Source: Rhynchonema sp. JSB1_4
Lineage: Eukaryota; Nematoda; Chromadorea; Monhysterida; Xyalidae
Reading direction: 5' to 3'
Length of the DNA stretch: 64,000 bases
Assembly: GCA_030248065.1 (NCBI GenBank)
Contig: JASAMV010002496.1
Span: forward strand, 26,727-90,726
The notes under the pieces: generated by a model
The model's database searches: none
What the model was told of the DNA's origin: nothing
The model's input: only the letters and a program-made list of their open reading frames with translations
Program-made: the position numbers and the translations under genes
Part shown: piece by piece, positions 1 to 13,200 of the stretch
Numbering within the stretch: position 1 is the first letter of the stretch
Layout: each line of letters begins with the position of its first letter

Positions 1-1200
1 TTTTCGGCGTTCAATTTTCGAGCATGACAGAGAAAGCAACGGTTTCGGCCACTTGGACGCATGATAAAGCTGAAAAATGAACCAACCCGTAGCCGGGCTA
101 GCTTGCTTCACCAATGTTTCAGTATTTGGATTGTTCTTGCGTTCCCTGAGCCATTTTAGGTGATCGGACAGAAAGGTGGCGAGCGAACCATTCGCATTGT
201 ACTCAATCAATAGAATCACAGCGTTGTCGGTCTCGTAATACTGAAACAACGAAGTTCTCCGGCGTGAACCATTATCTGCACGCATATGTTTCTATGCTTT
301 ATGCTTTTTCTCAAACTGTAGGTGCACCAGGCCATCGTGAGTGAAAAGCACCACGTGTGCCAGTGCCACCTGAGTGTAGATATGTACGTAGGTGGTATGT
401 GCACTTTATTTTCTTATACTCACAAGAGCGCCAAATAGTGTTGTCATGAAACATCACATATTAAGGTGGAATTATCGTTGGGTCGCGACCACAATTTTTG
501 GGCGCAACGACCCGCCGACCACAGTGGTCGCTAACACCCTGTTATAGTTGAGCGCGACCAACTATAACTGCAGGGTGTCGACGACCTCGGGCTGCGACCT
601 GCTGCGACCACCAAAAATGGTCGCGACCACGAGTTGAAAATTTTCAACTTTGCAAGTGGTCGTCGGCTATAAAATCGATATGTATTGCCGGTATTTCAGT
701 CGTAACGGAGTTCCTAGTTTTTTATAATTTTTTTCTGACCAAAACAAGCTGCTCCCAACTGCCAGAATTCATGCAGCAGGCCTGCCTAAGGCTCGGGGCC
801 AGAGTGCTTCTATTTATTCATTTTCTCTTTCTATATTCGTTGCGACCAGCTGCGACCGCGCCCCCAAACGACCACGCGACTTGGCGCCCAAAACCAACGC
901 AAAATTTGGGCGCTTAGTGGCTGACGACCTTTTGGGCGCAACAGGTCGTCGACCAACTATAATTCCACCTTTAGTTCGGTGACATGAAGCTACCTAATGA
1001 CGCTCCATTACCTTGATCAACTGGACCATATTCGGCACCTGTATTGGCACGAAATTCTCGCTGGTTTGCGTTTGAAATGTGGCGGCTTGCTGCACACGGT
1101 AGTGACTGGTTTTGTCGAGAAATTTCAGCACAAATAAGTTCGGGTTCTGTTCCGGTTCCGCGCACCCATCGTGGTTCCGGTCCTGCACCAACAGGGTGCT
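1..1200 (-). CDS. RPS6KC1: Kinase-domain exons of the RPS6KC1-like gene (partial)
   Basis: The exon ending at 1012 encodes NLFVLKFLDKTSHY, containing the VxxK lysine of the kinase N-lobe, then VPNMVQLIK. It joins in phase 0 to exon 112-240, which encodes YYETDNAVILLIEYNANGS, the hinge region, followed by LATFLSDHLK. A likely 42-bp intron (70-111 plus strand) with GTGAAG and TTTTTCAG ends leads to a third exon at 1-69 that leaves the window. The N-terminal edge of the first kinase exon is unresolved: the frame stays open upstream into a strongly GC-rich stretch (1200-1300) that would encode an Ala/Arg/Gly tract. No glycine loop was found. Confidence 0.75.
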
Positions 1201-4200
1201 GGCGGCGAAAGCGCGCGCCGCACGCCCCGCGCCCGGAGCGGCCGAAGGACGCGCGGGCCGCCGCCCCCCCCCCCAGCCACCCCTCTGCCAACCCCCCACC
1301 AACAACACAAAACACACAAAAAAATACACGGCTGGCGGCAGAGGACGAACGCGGGACAACAACCGCCGACAAACGCCGGAAGGAAGATAGTGATAAGTTT
1401 TTATTTATTTTTTATTTTTTTATTTGAGTTTTTGCACCTCCAGTGCCAGGTGAATGCAAACGCCCGCAGGCAATGTGGCAAATCCTGTTAGAAAAACATG
1501 AAAATCTAACGTGAATTGAAATCACAGGTTCACGATGTACATGTATAAATAAGCAAAGTACAGTCGTATTGTCCAGTAAATACTGAATTGTTACAGAAAT
1601 TGCATACATAACATTTCGGAACATGATCGTGCAGATCAACCAGAATTTTCCATGACTCATTTGAATGGTGTCTTGGTGGTCAAGGCCTGGAACTTTAAGA
1701 ACTCAGATATGTACAGTGATAACATCGATGAACTTGATGGTACATGATGAATTTCTGGACCAACCTGTTATCGAGGGGGTGGGAATTACCGTACGTCCAA
1801 GTTCAGTGAGAGTGGTCAACTGTACAGCTGTGACTCGATGACAGCTAAATATCAAGGTCTGAAATTGTATTGTTGTTTATTGATGTCAGGTTATTTAGAA
1901 CATGGTCAAACAGCTCCTTCGAAAGAACGGTTTTCTTGAATTTGGAATAGGGAAGGTCGATCACAGCCTGTGGTAGTGCGTTGAACATCAGTGCTGTTGA
2001 ATACATGGCACTTTGCTGGTATCGCGTCGTGTTCGGCTTGTCCAATTTGATCGATTTCGTGTGGTTGGTTCGTGCGCTGGCTCGGGTCTCACATTCACTC
2101 AGAAGAGTGAACAGCTCGGGCAGACTAAACCTGATTCCATTAACGTATTGATAGACTGTACAAAGTCTGATTGCGAATACTTGTCTGTGGAATGGGAGCA
2201 ACCCAACAGCCTTGAGCAAATCATGGTATGACGTATCACGTTGCCAATTATTCAGGATAGCCCTACAAGCAAACTTTTGGGTGCGCTCAATTGTGATTTT
2301 GTCACATTTTCTGATTGGATAGCTTGAGCCACAACCATAGAGCATTACGGATTGCAACAGAGATATATACAGGCATTTCAGACTATTTATTGGCACACTG
2401 CCACGGAAGGCTCTAGTCAGGAACCCAATGGTCTTTTTTACCTTAGCGCTTACTTTGTGACAATGCAGATTGTAGTTCAGGTGTTCATCGACCAGTATGC
2501 CCAAGTATTTGTATGAATTAACTTGTTCAATATTTGCACTGTTTATAACAATATTCACAGTGGGCCTGGTTGAGTGCATGCGTCGGAACACAACGAGTTT
2601 GGTTTTCTTTTCATTCACTTTCAGCATTTTACCTTCAAAGAAGGCGGTGATTTGGTCAATGTCAGTTTGCAAGTGAGAGATGCAGTTGTCTGTAACAGCT
2701 GGGTGAATGACCACAAGATCATCAGCAAATTTGATCATTTTGGTGCTAGTACTAAGCGTCAATTTGAAAATACTGTTCACATAAGCAATGAATAGTAATG
2801 GTCCCAGTACACTTCCTTGCGGTACTCCGCTTGTAATGTTTATCATTTCGGATTTGGACTTCCCGACACGAACACACATTTTGCGATTTGAGAGATAACT
2901 CCGTAAGAGCAAAATAAAATAGCTTGGAATCGGGTAGTCAGTGATCAGACAGTTGATCAATGAATTGAAAGGAACCGTATCAAACGCCTTTGATAAATCA
3001 ATAAATGTGGCATAAACGAAAGGGTTTTTGTCCAGTTCACTGGTTATTAGTGAATCAAAATGCCATAGTGCATCACTGCAGCCTCTTCCTGTCCGAAACC
3101 CGAATTGAAACCCACTTAGCTGTGGTTCAATGTACGGTAATAGAACCTTGTATATATGCCTTTCGAAGCACTTTTCTGTGATATTTAACAGACTTATCGG
3201 CCTGTAGTCATTAAAGTGTTGAGGGCGTGGTACTTTAGGAATGGGAACTGTGATTGACTCTTTGAACTCATCTGGTATAGTACATTCTTTCTGGCATCGT
3301 CTAATTAGACAGCACAGTGCAGGTGCTATTGCCGGAGCCAACTCCTTGAGTACAACAGGTTTTAGTTCGTCGATGCCAGGAGATTTATGGAGTTTCAATT
3401 TCGAAAGAAAGCTCTTGACAAATTCCACGTCACATAGTTCAGTCTCAGGGCACTCCAACTGCCCTATTGGCTCCCTCCCAGGTTGGTCTGTTTTATTCCA
3501 GACACTTGCAAAGTGTTTGCGAAATTCTCTTGCCTTCAACACTTCATCAGTAATTAACTGTCCATCTTTGTTGTGCAAAGCAGGGATGTCAGATTTGATT
3601 TTTCCCTGTACTGCGTTGACATGTTGCCAAACAGCACGTTCTTGCAGTCCTTTTTTGAACGTATTGGCGTGAAAGTCTTTCCTGCATTGGCTTTCTAATT
3701 TCTTTACTTGCGCCTTCAGTTTTTTGACTTTGTAAAATTTTGGCGATCGTTTGTCTCTTTTTGTGGTTTTTAGCCAATTAGCATATGCTTGGTTTTTCTT
3801 CCGCGTTAGCTTTTCGAGGTCACGGGTAATCCATGGCTCCCGCTTTGGTTTGTTCGTAACTGGGAATGTTTTGAACTTTGTATTTTGGTTAACGTGGAAC
3901 GTTATCGTGTTGTTGAACCGCTGAAGTGCAGCATTGACATTAGGAGCTTCCGTCACCATTTTTGGCAAATTCTTTGCCGTGATTACTTCTCTGACGTAGT
4001 TCCAGTCTGTCTGGTGATACATAGGCACCCGGGAGTATTGTCTGTTGTTAACACCTTGGTCGGGGATGATAACTTTTGCTGACACAACAGCATGACTTTT
4101 TTCAATGGGTGTTTTGAGCTGAACTTTTGTTGTTAACGTTTCAGACACAAATAACACGTCGAGCAAACGCTTTTCATGTGTTGGTTCCGTGACTCTTAGT

Positions 4201-7200
4201 TCTAAGCCATATTCCTTTAATGACACCAGTAGGTCTGCTGATTCATTTTCGGTCAGACAGCAACAGTTCCAATCGCCTCCAAATATGTAGTGGTCGTATT
4301 TACCATCAATTTGACTCAGAAACGAGGTAACACCATCAACAAAGTCATTGATGGAACAAGCATGAGGCCCAGTAGGTGTTGGGGATCGATAGCCATTTAG
4401 TACAAGGATTTTGGATTTTCCAACAGTGATTGCGCACAGGCATACTTCCAAGTCTTTGATGCTGGAGTTGCTATACTTTGGAAGATATGGATTCAAATTC
4501 TTGCGAACATACGTAGCAACGCCGCCACCATTTTCATTTCGTCTCTTTTCAAAGAGCACATAACCATGTAGATCAAATTTGCCCATGGTTGTCTCTCCGA
4601 GTTTAGTTTCTTGAAGCATTAAAATATCAGGTTTATCGGCGGCAATATGGGTTTCAATTGTGTGAATCTTTCCTCTTAACGAGTTGACATTTATTGTTTC
4701 GCACAGAATTTCAGTGGTTTTGTGGCCTCTCGTATCGGTAGTGCACTTCTTTGATTTCTGTGCTCGCTTTGTGGTCATGTGTTCACCACTGTTAGGTGCA
4801 CGTTTGCGTGTTTGCACGCTTTTTGATGGTTTATGTGTTGTCACATCCCTGTTTGTCTTTACTGCAATGGAGCAGTTGGATTCATCTTGAATCGACTTGG
4901 TTTCCACTTCATGATCCGTAGTCATAGTCTTATGCGACTGTGGACACGGTGCTTTCTCGCACTGAATTGTGTTCGAAACATCGAACCGTGGGTAACAGGA
5001 CGCGTCGTCGCCATACAATTCACGGAACTGCTGTTCAATTTCAGCGATTTCATTTTGTCGGAACTGCTGTTCAATATCAGCCAGATCATTCTGTTCACTT
5101 TCTGTTAGAGTGGATGGAATAAGTTCGTTCTCTCTCACCCATGTCTCTATGGTGTTTCTGTACTGTTGTACTGTTCGGGCTTGGAATTTGAGCGATTGCT
5201 TTGTGATCAGGCGCTCAGCGAACAGACAGACAATTGGGCCACAGTTGATACTGTCCGCCTGTTTGTGAATTGGAATGCATGGGACGGTCAGAATGAGCCC
5301 TTTAGAACCAGTTAGCTTGTACCAGATGGTACGCAGGTTCATTTCAAGTTCGACATTGAGTTTCGGTTCAGAGACCGTACCAGGTTTGATTTCCTGATAG
5401 ATGCCATCATAATATGTGCCAACATTAGTGTCTTTGTTCACACACAGCAACGCCCAATGATTGTAACCGCGAAACACGGGTATGAAGCAGAATTGCCAGT
5501 CTGTGTGTTCAGATAGCAAAGGAACACTCTGAGCGGTTCCCATATCGTCTGAATAGTGCCAGATTTTGGCATCGACTGCTGTGTATTTATCAGACAACTG
5601 CAGGACACGCAGTTTCAACGTGGCGTTGATAATTGCATCGTGCCACCATTTGTCATTTATATTTTCTTTGTAACCCGTGAAATCTGGTTCAGAACGTCGT
5701 GTGGACCGTTCATTTGGCCGTTTACAGGCCTTGTCAATCATTTTTGACTTATTGTTTTGCGTGGTGCCCCTTTGAGAAGGGGCACTTTTGCTGGGCGCGT
5801 TCTTGTTCACTGATCGTTTTTTGACGGACACTGTAACCCAGTCTCCACTGTTAATATTTGATTCGACCATGCACGTGTCCGAGCTACATGCACTTGACAT
5901 AGTGGTCTGATTCACTGCTTGAACAGCAGTCGTCGGTACCAGGGATGATACCACTGGACTATCATTGATTGGGTCATGACATGCCCAGTTTTCAGTGCAT
6001 TCATCAATTTCGCTTTGACAGTTCATGTAAACTGAGTTGTCGTCATCAACACCTGCGTTTGGCACATCTTTTTGCAATGCCTGAAATCCGCTTGGTTTTT
6101 TTTGCTTCCCCGGGGTTGGGATGGTAGCCCCCAAAGCCTGGAATCGGGCTTGCTTTTTTTTTACCCCCAGCAGCGAGTTTGTTTGTTAGCACTCCATGAT
6201 GCTGCCTTTTTTTCTTTAACCCGTAACGGCCAGGTTTGTTGGCATGCTCGAATCGGCCTGCCTTCTTTTTCTTCTCCCCGAGTCTGGATGCTTTATTTCA
6301 AATCCCCTGCCTTGTCCCCCTTTTCTTTACTCGCTGTGCCGGGGTGGCGCGCCCCAGCAGCCAAGCCGTCGTCCTGCTCCCACCATAGCACAGCCCATGA
6401 TTTTACGATTTGTTGTTGTTTGGTTATTGTGGGGGGGGCGTGTTGTTTAGTAATTTCTAACTAAATATATTAAGTGAAATAGCAAGCAGCCGGGACTTGG
6501 CCTGGGCCCTGCCCCACCGGCCCGCCCCCCACCCACACCCCCACCCCCCCCCCCCCCTCCTCCTTTTCTTTGCACGTCTTCGAAATCGTTTGTTTGATTG
6601 ACCAAAGGGACGCTGTTTGACTTCACATTGCGATGCGGAACGCACATTGACTGTGGTTGCATGTCCTGGCACGGAGTGCGGGTGCAATTGCAAAGCTGGA
6701 ATACCAGAGAATGTGTATGGTCCTTGAAACACTTGCAGAGGGTACATGAAGCAAAACGGTATCATGTAGAATGTCCATGAAATCAATGGATATGGGAACA
6801 ACGTAGTAACCGGTGATGAGCAAAAGGTCAGGGGCGTATAACGATGATAGCCAGTCATTGTCATAACACGCGTTTGGGCACGTAAGTGTGTAGTGCCAAG
6901 GTATTGTACACCAGTATCAAACACACAGTGAGGGTGCGTGCTGCACTGCTGGTATGCACAGGGTCACGTATACCACACCAAAGGTGGTACGCAACTTCGA
7001 GATAGGATCGGAATGTCATGCCAAAACTAGCATAGATCCTACTTTATTGTGATTGTGGTCGTTTGACTGAAACTGGATCTATATACAATATGATAGACTC
7101 AATGATTCACAGATTATTACACGATGTTTCGAGCTCGCTGTGATCCTCCAAACCACACCAAACATTATGGACACGGCAGGCTTTGAACCTGCGTCTTCCA

Positions 7201-10200
7201 GATCCGGCCGTTCTAACCAGCTGAACTACGCGCCCGTCTTTCTCACACACCTACATACGTATGCACAGGGTTGTTTCAAAAAAAAAAAGTGGTCAATTAA
7301 AAAATTTTTTTTTTAAAAAAAAAATTTTTTTTTTTGAAACTCAGATTTTGCTTTTTTTTTTTAATAAAAAAAAGTTGCCCAAAATGGGCTAAAATGTCCA
7401 AAAATGGCCTTTTTCGAGGCAAAAAATTGGCACTTTTTTTCTGTGGACGAGACAATTTTTCCAAAATCGCGCCTGCGGCGCCCTGTATTGTCCCCAAATC
7501 CGTACAGGGATGCGCGGGGCTGGTCTTTTATAGTGATGTGGCACCGATAATGTACTACTACATGCTATTACACATGTATATATGCAGGTCTGGTGCAAAA
7601 CCGGGCGCGCAAAGTCGATCTGACGCGCAAGACTTGGGCTGTAATCGATATTTTGATGGTCGTATATCAGATATACGGCATTAGATGCATTAAAATACGT
7701 TGTACGGCATGCTACAATACATCAGAGTAACATCGTTAGTGAACATCAACCTCAGACTGGTCGGAGACCATGGAATCTGCACAATACTACCGGGTGTCAC
7801 CACACAAGTTCGGTCTGAGGCGAAAATTTTTCAATTTTTGAAAATTATGTTGTATCGATTTCACTTATCCTGAAACGTCGTTTGCAACACTTTTTCTAAT
7901 AAAAAAATTTTTCGTCAAAAAAAAAATCAAAAAAAAAATTTTTTTTTTAAAAAAAAAAAGCTCGTTAATAAAAAAATTTTTTTTTTCAACCCTGCGTATG
8001 CAGCTCCAAATGGCTGCACGATAACGTTATGCCTGACTCCATTTAACGTGTAACGCAAGCAGCGTAACACACAACTGACGGCACGGGCTGTAGCCTGGGT
8101 TGGGAAAAAAACGTTTTTATTTCTTCAAAAAATCGTTTTTTAAACGTTTTTTAAAACGCCCAGATGACCTAAATATGCCCCCAAAAAATTGGAAAACGCT
8201 CATGTTGGGGAGAAAACGTGGTTAAATGAAGTAATTCTGTGTGTTCTGAGGCAAAATAAACGGGTTTCAACCCTTTTCTAGCGAGTTGTTAACATCTCAT
8301 ATGAGACCCGCATCATGGGACCTACTTTGGCCGGGATGATCATTGAAAGTTAAATGGTACTTCCAGTCAAACTCCGTATATCGACCTATCTCGACAAAGT
8401 AAAAATTGGTCAAAAATTTTTTGAAAAAAAATGGGACAAAAAATTGATTTTCCTTGATAATCAGGGTACTTTCCCTGAAAAATCAGGGAAAATCAAGGAA
8501 ATTCCGGATTTAAAAAAACGAAAAATGACCCAGGCGTTTTTTTTTAAAAACGTCGTTTTTTAAGAAAAAACGCCGTCGTTTTTTTTGCCCAACCCTGGCT
8601 GTAGCACGGGTCAACGGACCATTACCACAGCGCAGCTAAACCCCATTGCAGGCCAGCCTCTATCCTACCTGAAAGGCAATCAGTGTCGGGTCCTGCACGC
8701 TGGGGGCGGTCACTGTGGCCGCCCATTTATCGATATCGAACGACGCCGAATCGAACGCCAGATAATGCCGGTACAGACGTTCGGCTTTGAGCAAATATTT
8801 GGCCGTCTTCTTGCGCACGGCGTTGCGACGCGATACGTCCTGCTCGTGTTGCACGCCTGTGTGTGTGAATACGAACGGTGTGTAGTTAATATCAACAAAA
8901 TTTTTAAACATTTTTTAGAGCATTTTTTTAATTTTTTTTTTGAAAAAGACTCAGATTCGGTAAAATTTGACCTAGTTTGCCTCGGAAACGCGCAAAAACG
9001 CGAAAAAACTGTGACTTTAATTTAATTGCTCGTGTTCCGCACCTCGTGTAGCTAATATGAACAAAATTTTTAAACAAGTTTGCAGAACATTTTTTAAATG
9101 TTTTTTTTAAAAACTCAGATTCGGTAAAATTTGCCCAACTTCGCCTCGGAAACGCGCAAAAACGCGAAAAAATGTGAGTTTTAATATCATTGCTTGTGTT
9201 GCACACCTGTGCGAATATGAACGGCGGTGAATTTAAAGAAATTTCTTGTGCTCCAGAATACTCGTCAACAACACTGCGCCCTATAATTTCACCTTGCAAC
9301 ATCAGATTGACGGCAGATTTATAACATGTGAACGCGATCTCAAACGAGCCATCGGCTTCGGCGTTTTGCGCCGACGATATGAATTGGGCAGCTTGCACCA
9401 GGTAGTCATCGGTGGACGAATTGTCATTGCCGCCGCCGCGGTGGAAGAACTTGAGGAAGCTACTGTTCGGTTGTTGCTTTTTCGGAGACGCATTTGCGCT
9501 GTTGCCTGTTGGGAACACAGAGCTGTTGTTGTTGTTCATGTGCTGCTTCCAGACCCAGGTCCATGACAATTGACTGCCAATGGGCATGATAACAATAATT
9601 GTGACGGCGGCTGGGGTTATCATGAGTGCATTTGGGTCCTACGCTAACAGCGCAGGTGTTGGTGGAGCACCGGCAATGACATCAATTTATTGTGGTATAG
9701 TAAATTTCTAAATTCGTTGCCTCGTGCATTTTTACAGACGCAGGGAAAATCTCGTTCGAAGGCAAGTCGAAGCAAGCAACAAGCTCAACACGCAGATGGC
9801 TCGTATGCGTTTCGAATGTTTCAGTCACACAAGCTGTGTGTGTCAGCTGCGTGGCTTGTTCACTGTGTGTTGAGCTTGTTGCCTGCCTCGACTTCGAACA
9901 GGAGTTTCCCTGCGTCTGTAAAAATGCATGAGGCAGCGAAATTAGAAATTTCCTATAGTGCACGCACTGACGACGGCCTGGTGCACGCATCAAGTGTGAA
10001 ATTCCAAGGCACATCGCAAAAAATATGCACACGGCCCGGCTTTGAACCTGCGTCTTCCGGATCCGGCTGTTCTAACCAGCTGAACTACGCGCCCGTCTGG
10101 CTGACGATCTCACATAAAGTAACACTACGCCAACACGAGCCCGATTTCGGAGCTGGCAAAATGGTGAAACATTCAGACGTGGCTGCTGATTTGGGAAACG

Positions 10201-13200
10201 TTACACGTTGTGGAATACAACGTGGAGCATGATGATTTTCTCTTTCTTTGCGTTTTGCAAGTTCACCACCTCCGAAATCGGGCTCGTGTTGGCGTAGTTT
10301 GCCTATACCTATTCTGCACCAAATGGCTGCACGTATGCGGCACACGTTAAGATGAACACACCACCACCGCTCTCGGAGTGATACATACACGCTGACTGCG
10401 CGCGGGTTGTTGCACAGGTCAACCAACTGGTATAATGAGCCACATCACATAGGACCACCACGACAGGGTGATGTTTCATACACACGTAAAACTCCCCTGA
10501 AAGTAACCTGAGCCTGTCGTAAGTCCAGCCAACGTTCCCAGCAGATCGCCGAAATTGCCCTCGCTTTTCACCGGTTTCAAATGTGCGGGCGCGCCGGTAT
10601 CAGTTGTTCCAGGAGAGCCTGAATAAAAATTTGTGAGTTAGTATTACTTTTATATTATTATGTTTATCATCTTTTGTGCAAAGCACGTCCACAAGACAGC
10701 ACCCAGTGCACTTTATTATGTTTATTGTTATCCTTTTAAAAAAATAAAACAAGAGAAAAGTAATTATCACATCCCACCAACCAATTCGTTGTCTTCGGCT
10801 TGCTGCCGGACTCTGCCCGACTTTGGGGAACAATCGCGCAATTCGACTGGGCGAGTGATGATGTTTCACTGGCTTACTGTGCCTGTTTGTCAAAGGCGAC
10901 TGCTGTTGACGGTGACGATACTGGCTAGCGGATGTTTCATCGCGTCTAGCTGTTGTCCGTGGAATGTCACTGGTTGACGCGGACAATGTGCAGTCTTCGA
11001 ATTGAAACAGGGGCGGCGTTGATTGGCCGCCTCCTTGATGTTGATTGGCTGCTGACGGGATGGACTCGGTGGAGCTATTCGGCACCGCTTCGCTGGGGAT
11101 TGCCTGAAAATCAAGGTTTTTATACAACTTGGAATTATACAACACGGAAGCGTGCACTTGATGAAAATATTAGCGATGCATTACACGTTGTATACAAAGT
11201 CTGTTGATTATATTTCGACATAGTGTATAAGCCCCATTCAGCGATGTTTGGAGCGGGTTGGGTCGACGCCATTCTAAATGAATGTTTTGAATGTTTCACA
11301 GGCATTGCCAACTCAGGCAAAGACCAATTGAACATTGCTCGCTGCGTGGCGCAAAGACACTTGGCTTGTCATCGCACGACACCAACAATGTTCAATGGCT
11401 CTGCGCCTGAGTTGGCAATGCCTGAAACATTCATTTAGAATGGCGTCGACCCAACCCGCTCCAAACATCGCTGAATGGGGCTTATACACTATGTCGAAAT
11501 ATAATCAACAGACTATAACTGCTATACAATTAACTGCCACCAGTTGGACAAAGAATGCGGTTTGGTTTGGGTAATATACAACTTGGGCAACACTCAAGCC
11601 GCATGCGAGTCATCAAAATCGGAAACCGGATGATTGTGAAAGCACGTTCCGGCAGCCGGAAACCGGAAAATAAAAACCGGATTCTGGAAACCGGATTTCA
11701 TTTTTTTGAGATTTGCATTCCGGAAACCGGAAACCCAGATTCCGGAAATCGGATGATTGTGAAAGCGGCCGCAGACACGAAAACATGTGTGCTGATTGAA
11801 ACAAACCTTCAGCTTGCCCATGCTTTCATTCAGCCACTCGCCCGACACTCGTTCAGCCAGAATCCTGCCAGATCGATGCGAGGCGGCCACGAACGACCAG
11901 TCCTCGTCAGGGGTGCTGAGCACAAACGACGGCTCCCTTGATGGGCCAGGGGCCTCATCAGTAACATGTTCCGTGTGCGGCGGCCTTGTGTCCGACGGAA
12001 GGCCAGTCGATTGGCCTTGTGTGCTGGCAAGGTTCATTGGATTTTGATGATCAGAACTGTTGAACGAACGTGCCGAAGCGGAGGAGTTGGTGTCTGGCCC
12101 ATCGAGCGAAGACGGACCATGACGGAGACGACCAAACCTGAGAATATGGGACTACATGGTCGCCGAGAAGTACTTCATTTTTTGTGTCAGAAGCGTCATT
12201 GAAAACGTTCTGAGAAGCACCCATGTTGCGGCAGCACATTTGCGTTTGTGACCGTGATTCTCAGCTCACAAGTGCACGCAGAACAACGACAACACCAAAA
12301 ACACACAACACCAAATAACAGAATGCAAACGGCTGGTCTTGGTTTGGGGTTGAGCGGGTCTGCCTAAAACCACCAAGATCAAGTGATCTAAGGCCTATAA
12401 TGTGGTATGTCCGAGAGAATTCCGAGAACGAGAAGCAAAGTGCCGTTTTAAACACACTGTGCGCACCAGAGATCGGAAACGGGCCGGCCCGGCCCGGGCC
12501 GGGCCGCGATTTTGGAGTTGGTCGACCGGGCCGGGCCGGGCCGGAGATTTGGGGGACCGGGCCGGGCAGGGCCGGAGATTTGGGGGGACCGGGCCGGTAT
12601 GCCTAAATTTGAACGAAATTACCGTTTTTTGAACCAAAATTTTCAAAATTTTTGCGCTTCGCGCAATAACATTTCCTAGTTCTTGATCTTTTCAGTCATC
12701 GTTTTGAAGAAAGAAGCAGTAGCTACCCATACCCAGGCCTTTGCTTTGCAGCAATCAACCTACTGTACCACCAAAAAAGCCTGCCTGCAATCAACCTACC
12801 TACTGTAGTACCGACCGGCCGAGCTGGGGGGAGTCGTCCGGGAATTTATGCCTACATATTGATGAGAATGTACTCTTAAGCGCTAATTTCGCGCGTCACG
12901 CGCGATTTTTCGCCTATATGGAGTGAAAAATACCGATTTTAAACCATTTTGAGCAAAAATTATACCATACCTACTACACTACTGTACCAACCGGGGCGGC
13001 GACTTACGTACTGCATCAGGATGGCGCGTCAATCTACCTACCTACCCTTCCCCCCAGCCCCAGCTGTACCAACCAGTGAAAACAATTATTCTGCAGAAAA
13101 TTTTCGAATTTTTTTCAGCTTTTTGGACTTTTTTAGTTTTCAGCCCTTGAAAATTGGCTGACCGGGCCGGGCCGGGCCGGGCCGACCTCAAGCCAAAACG

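Noticed and set aside
971..1491. Five overlapping open frames on both strands
   Set aside because: They overlap each other across a GC-rich patch; only the frame continuing the kinase motif (ending at 1012) has support.
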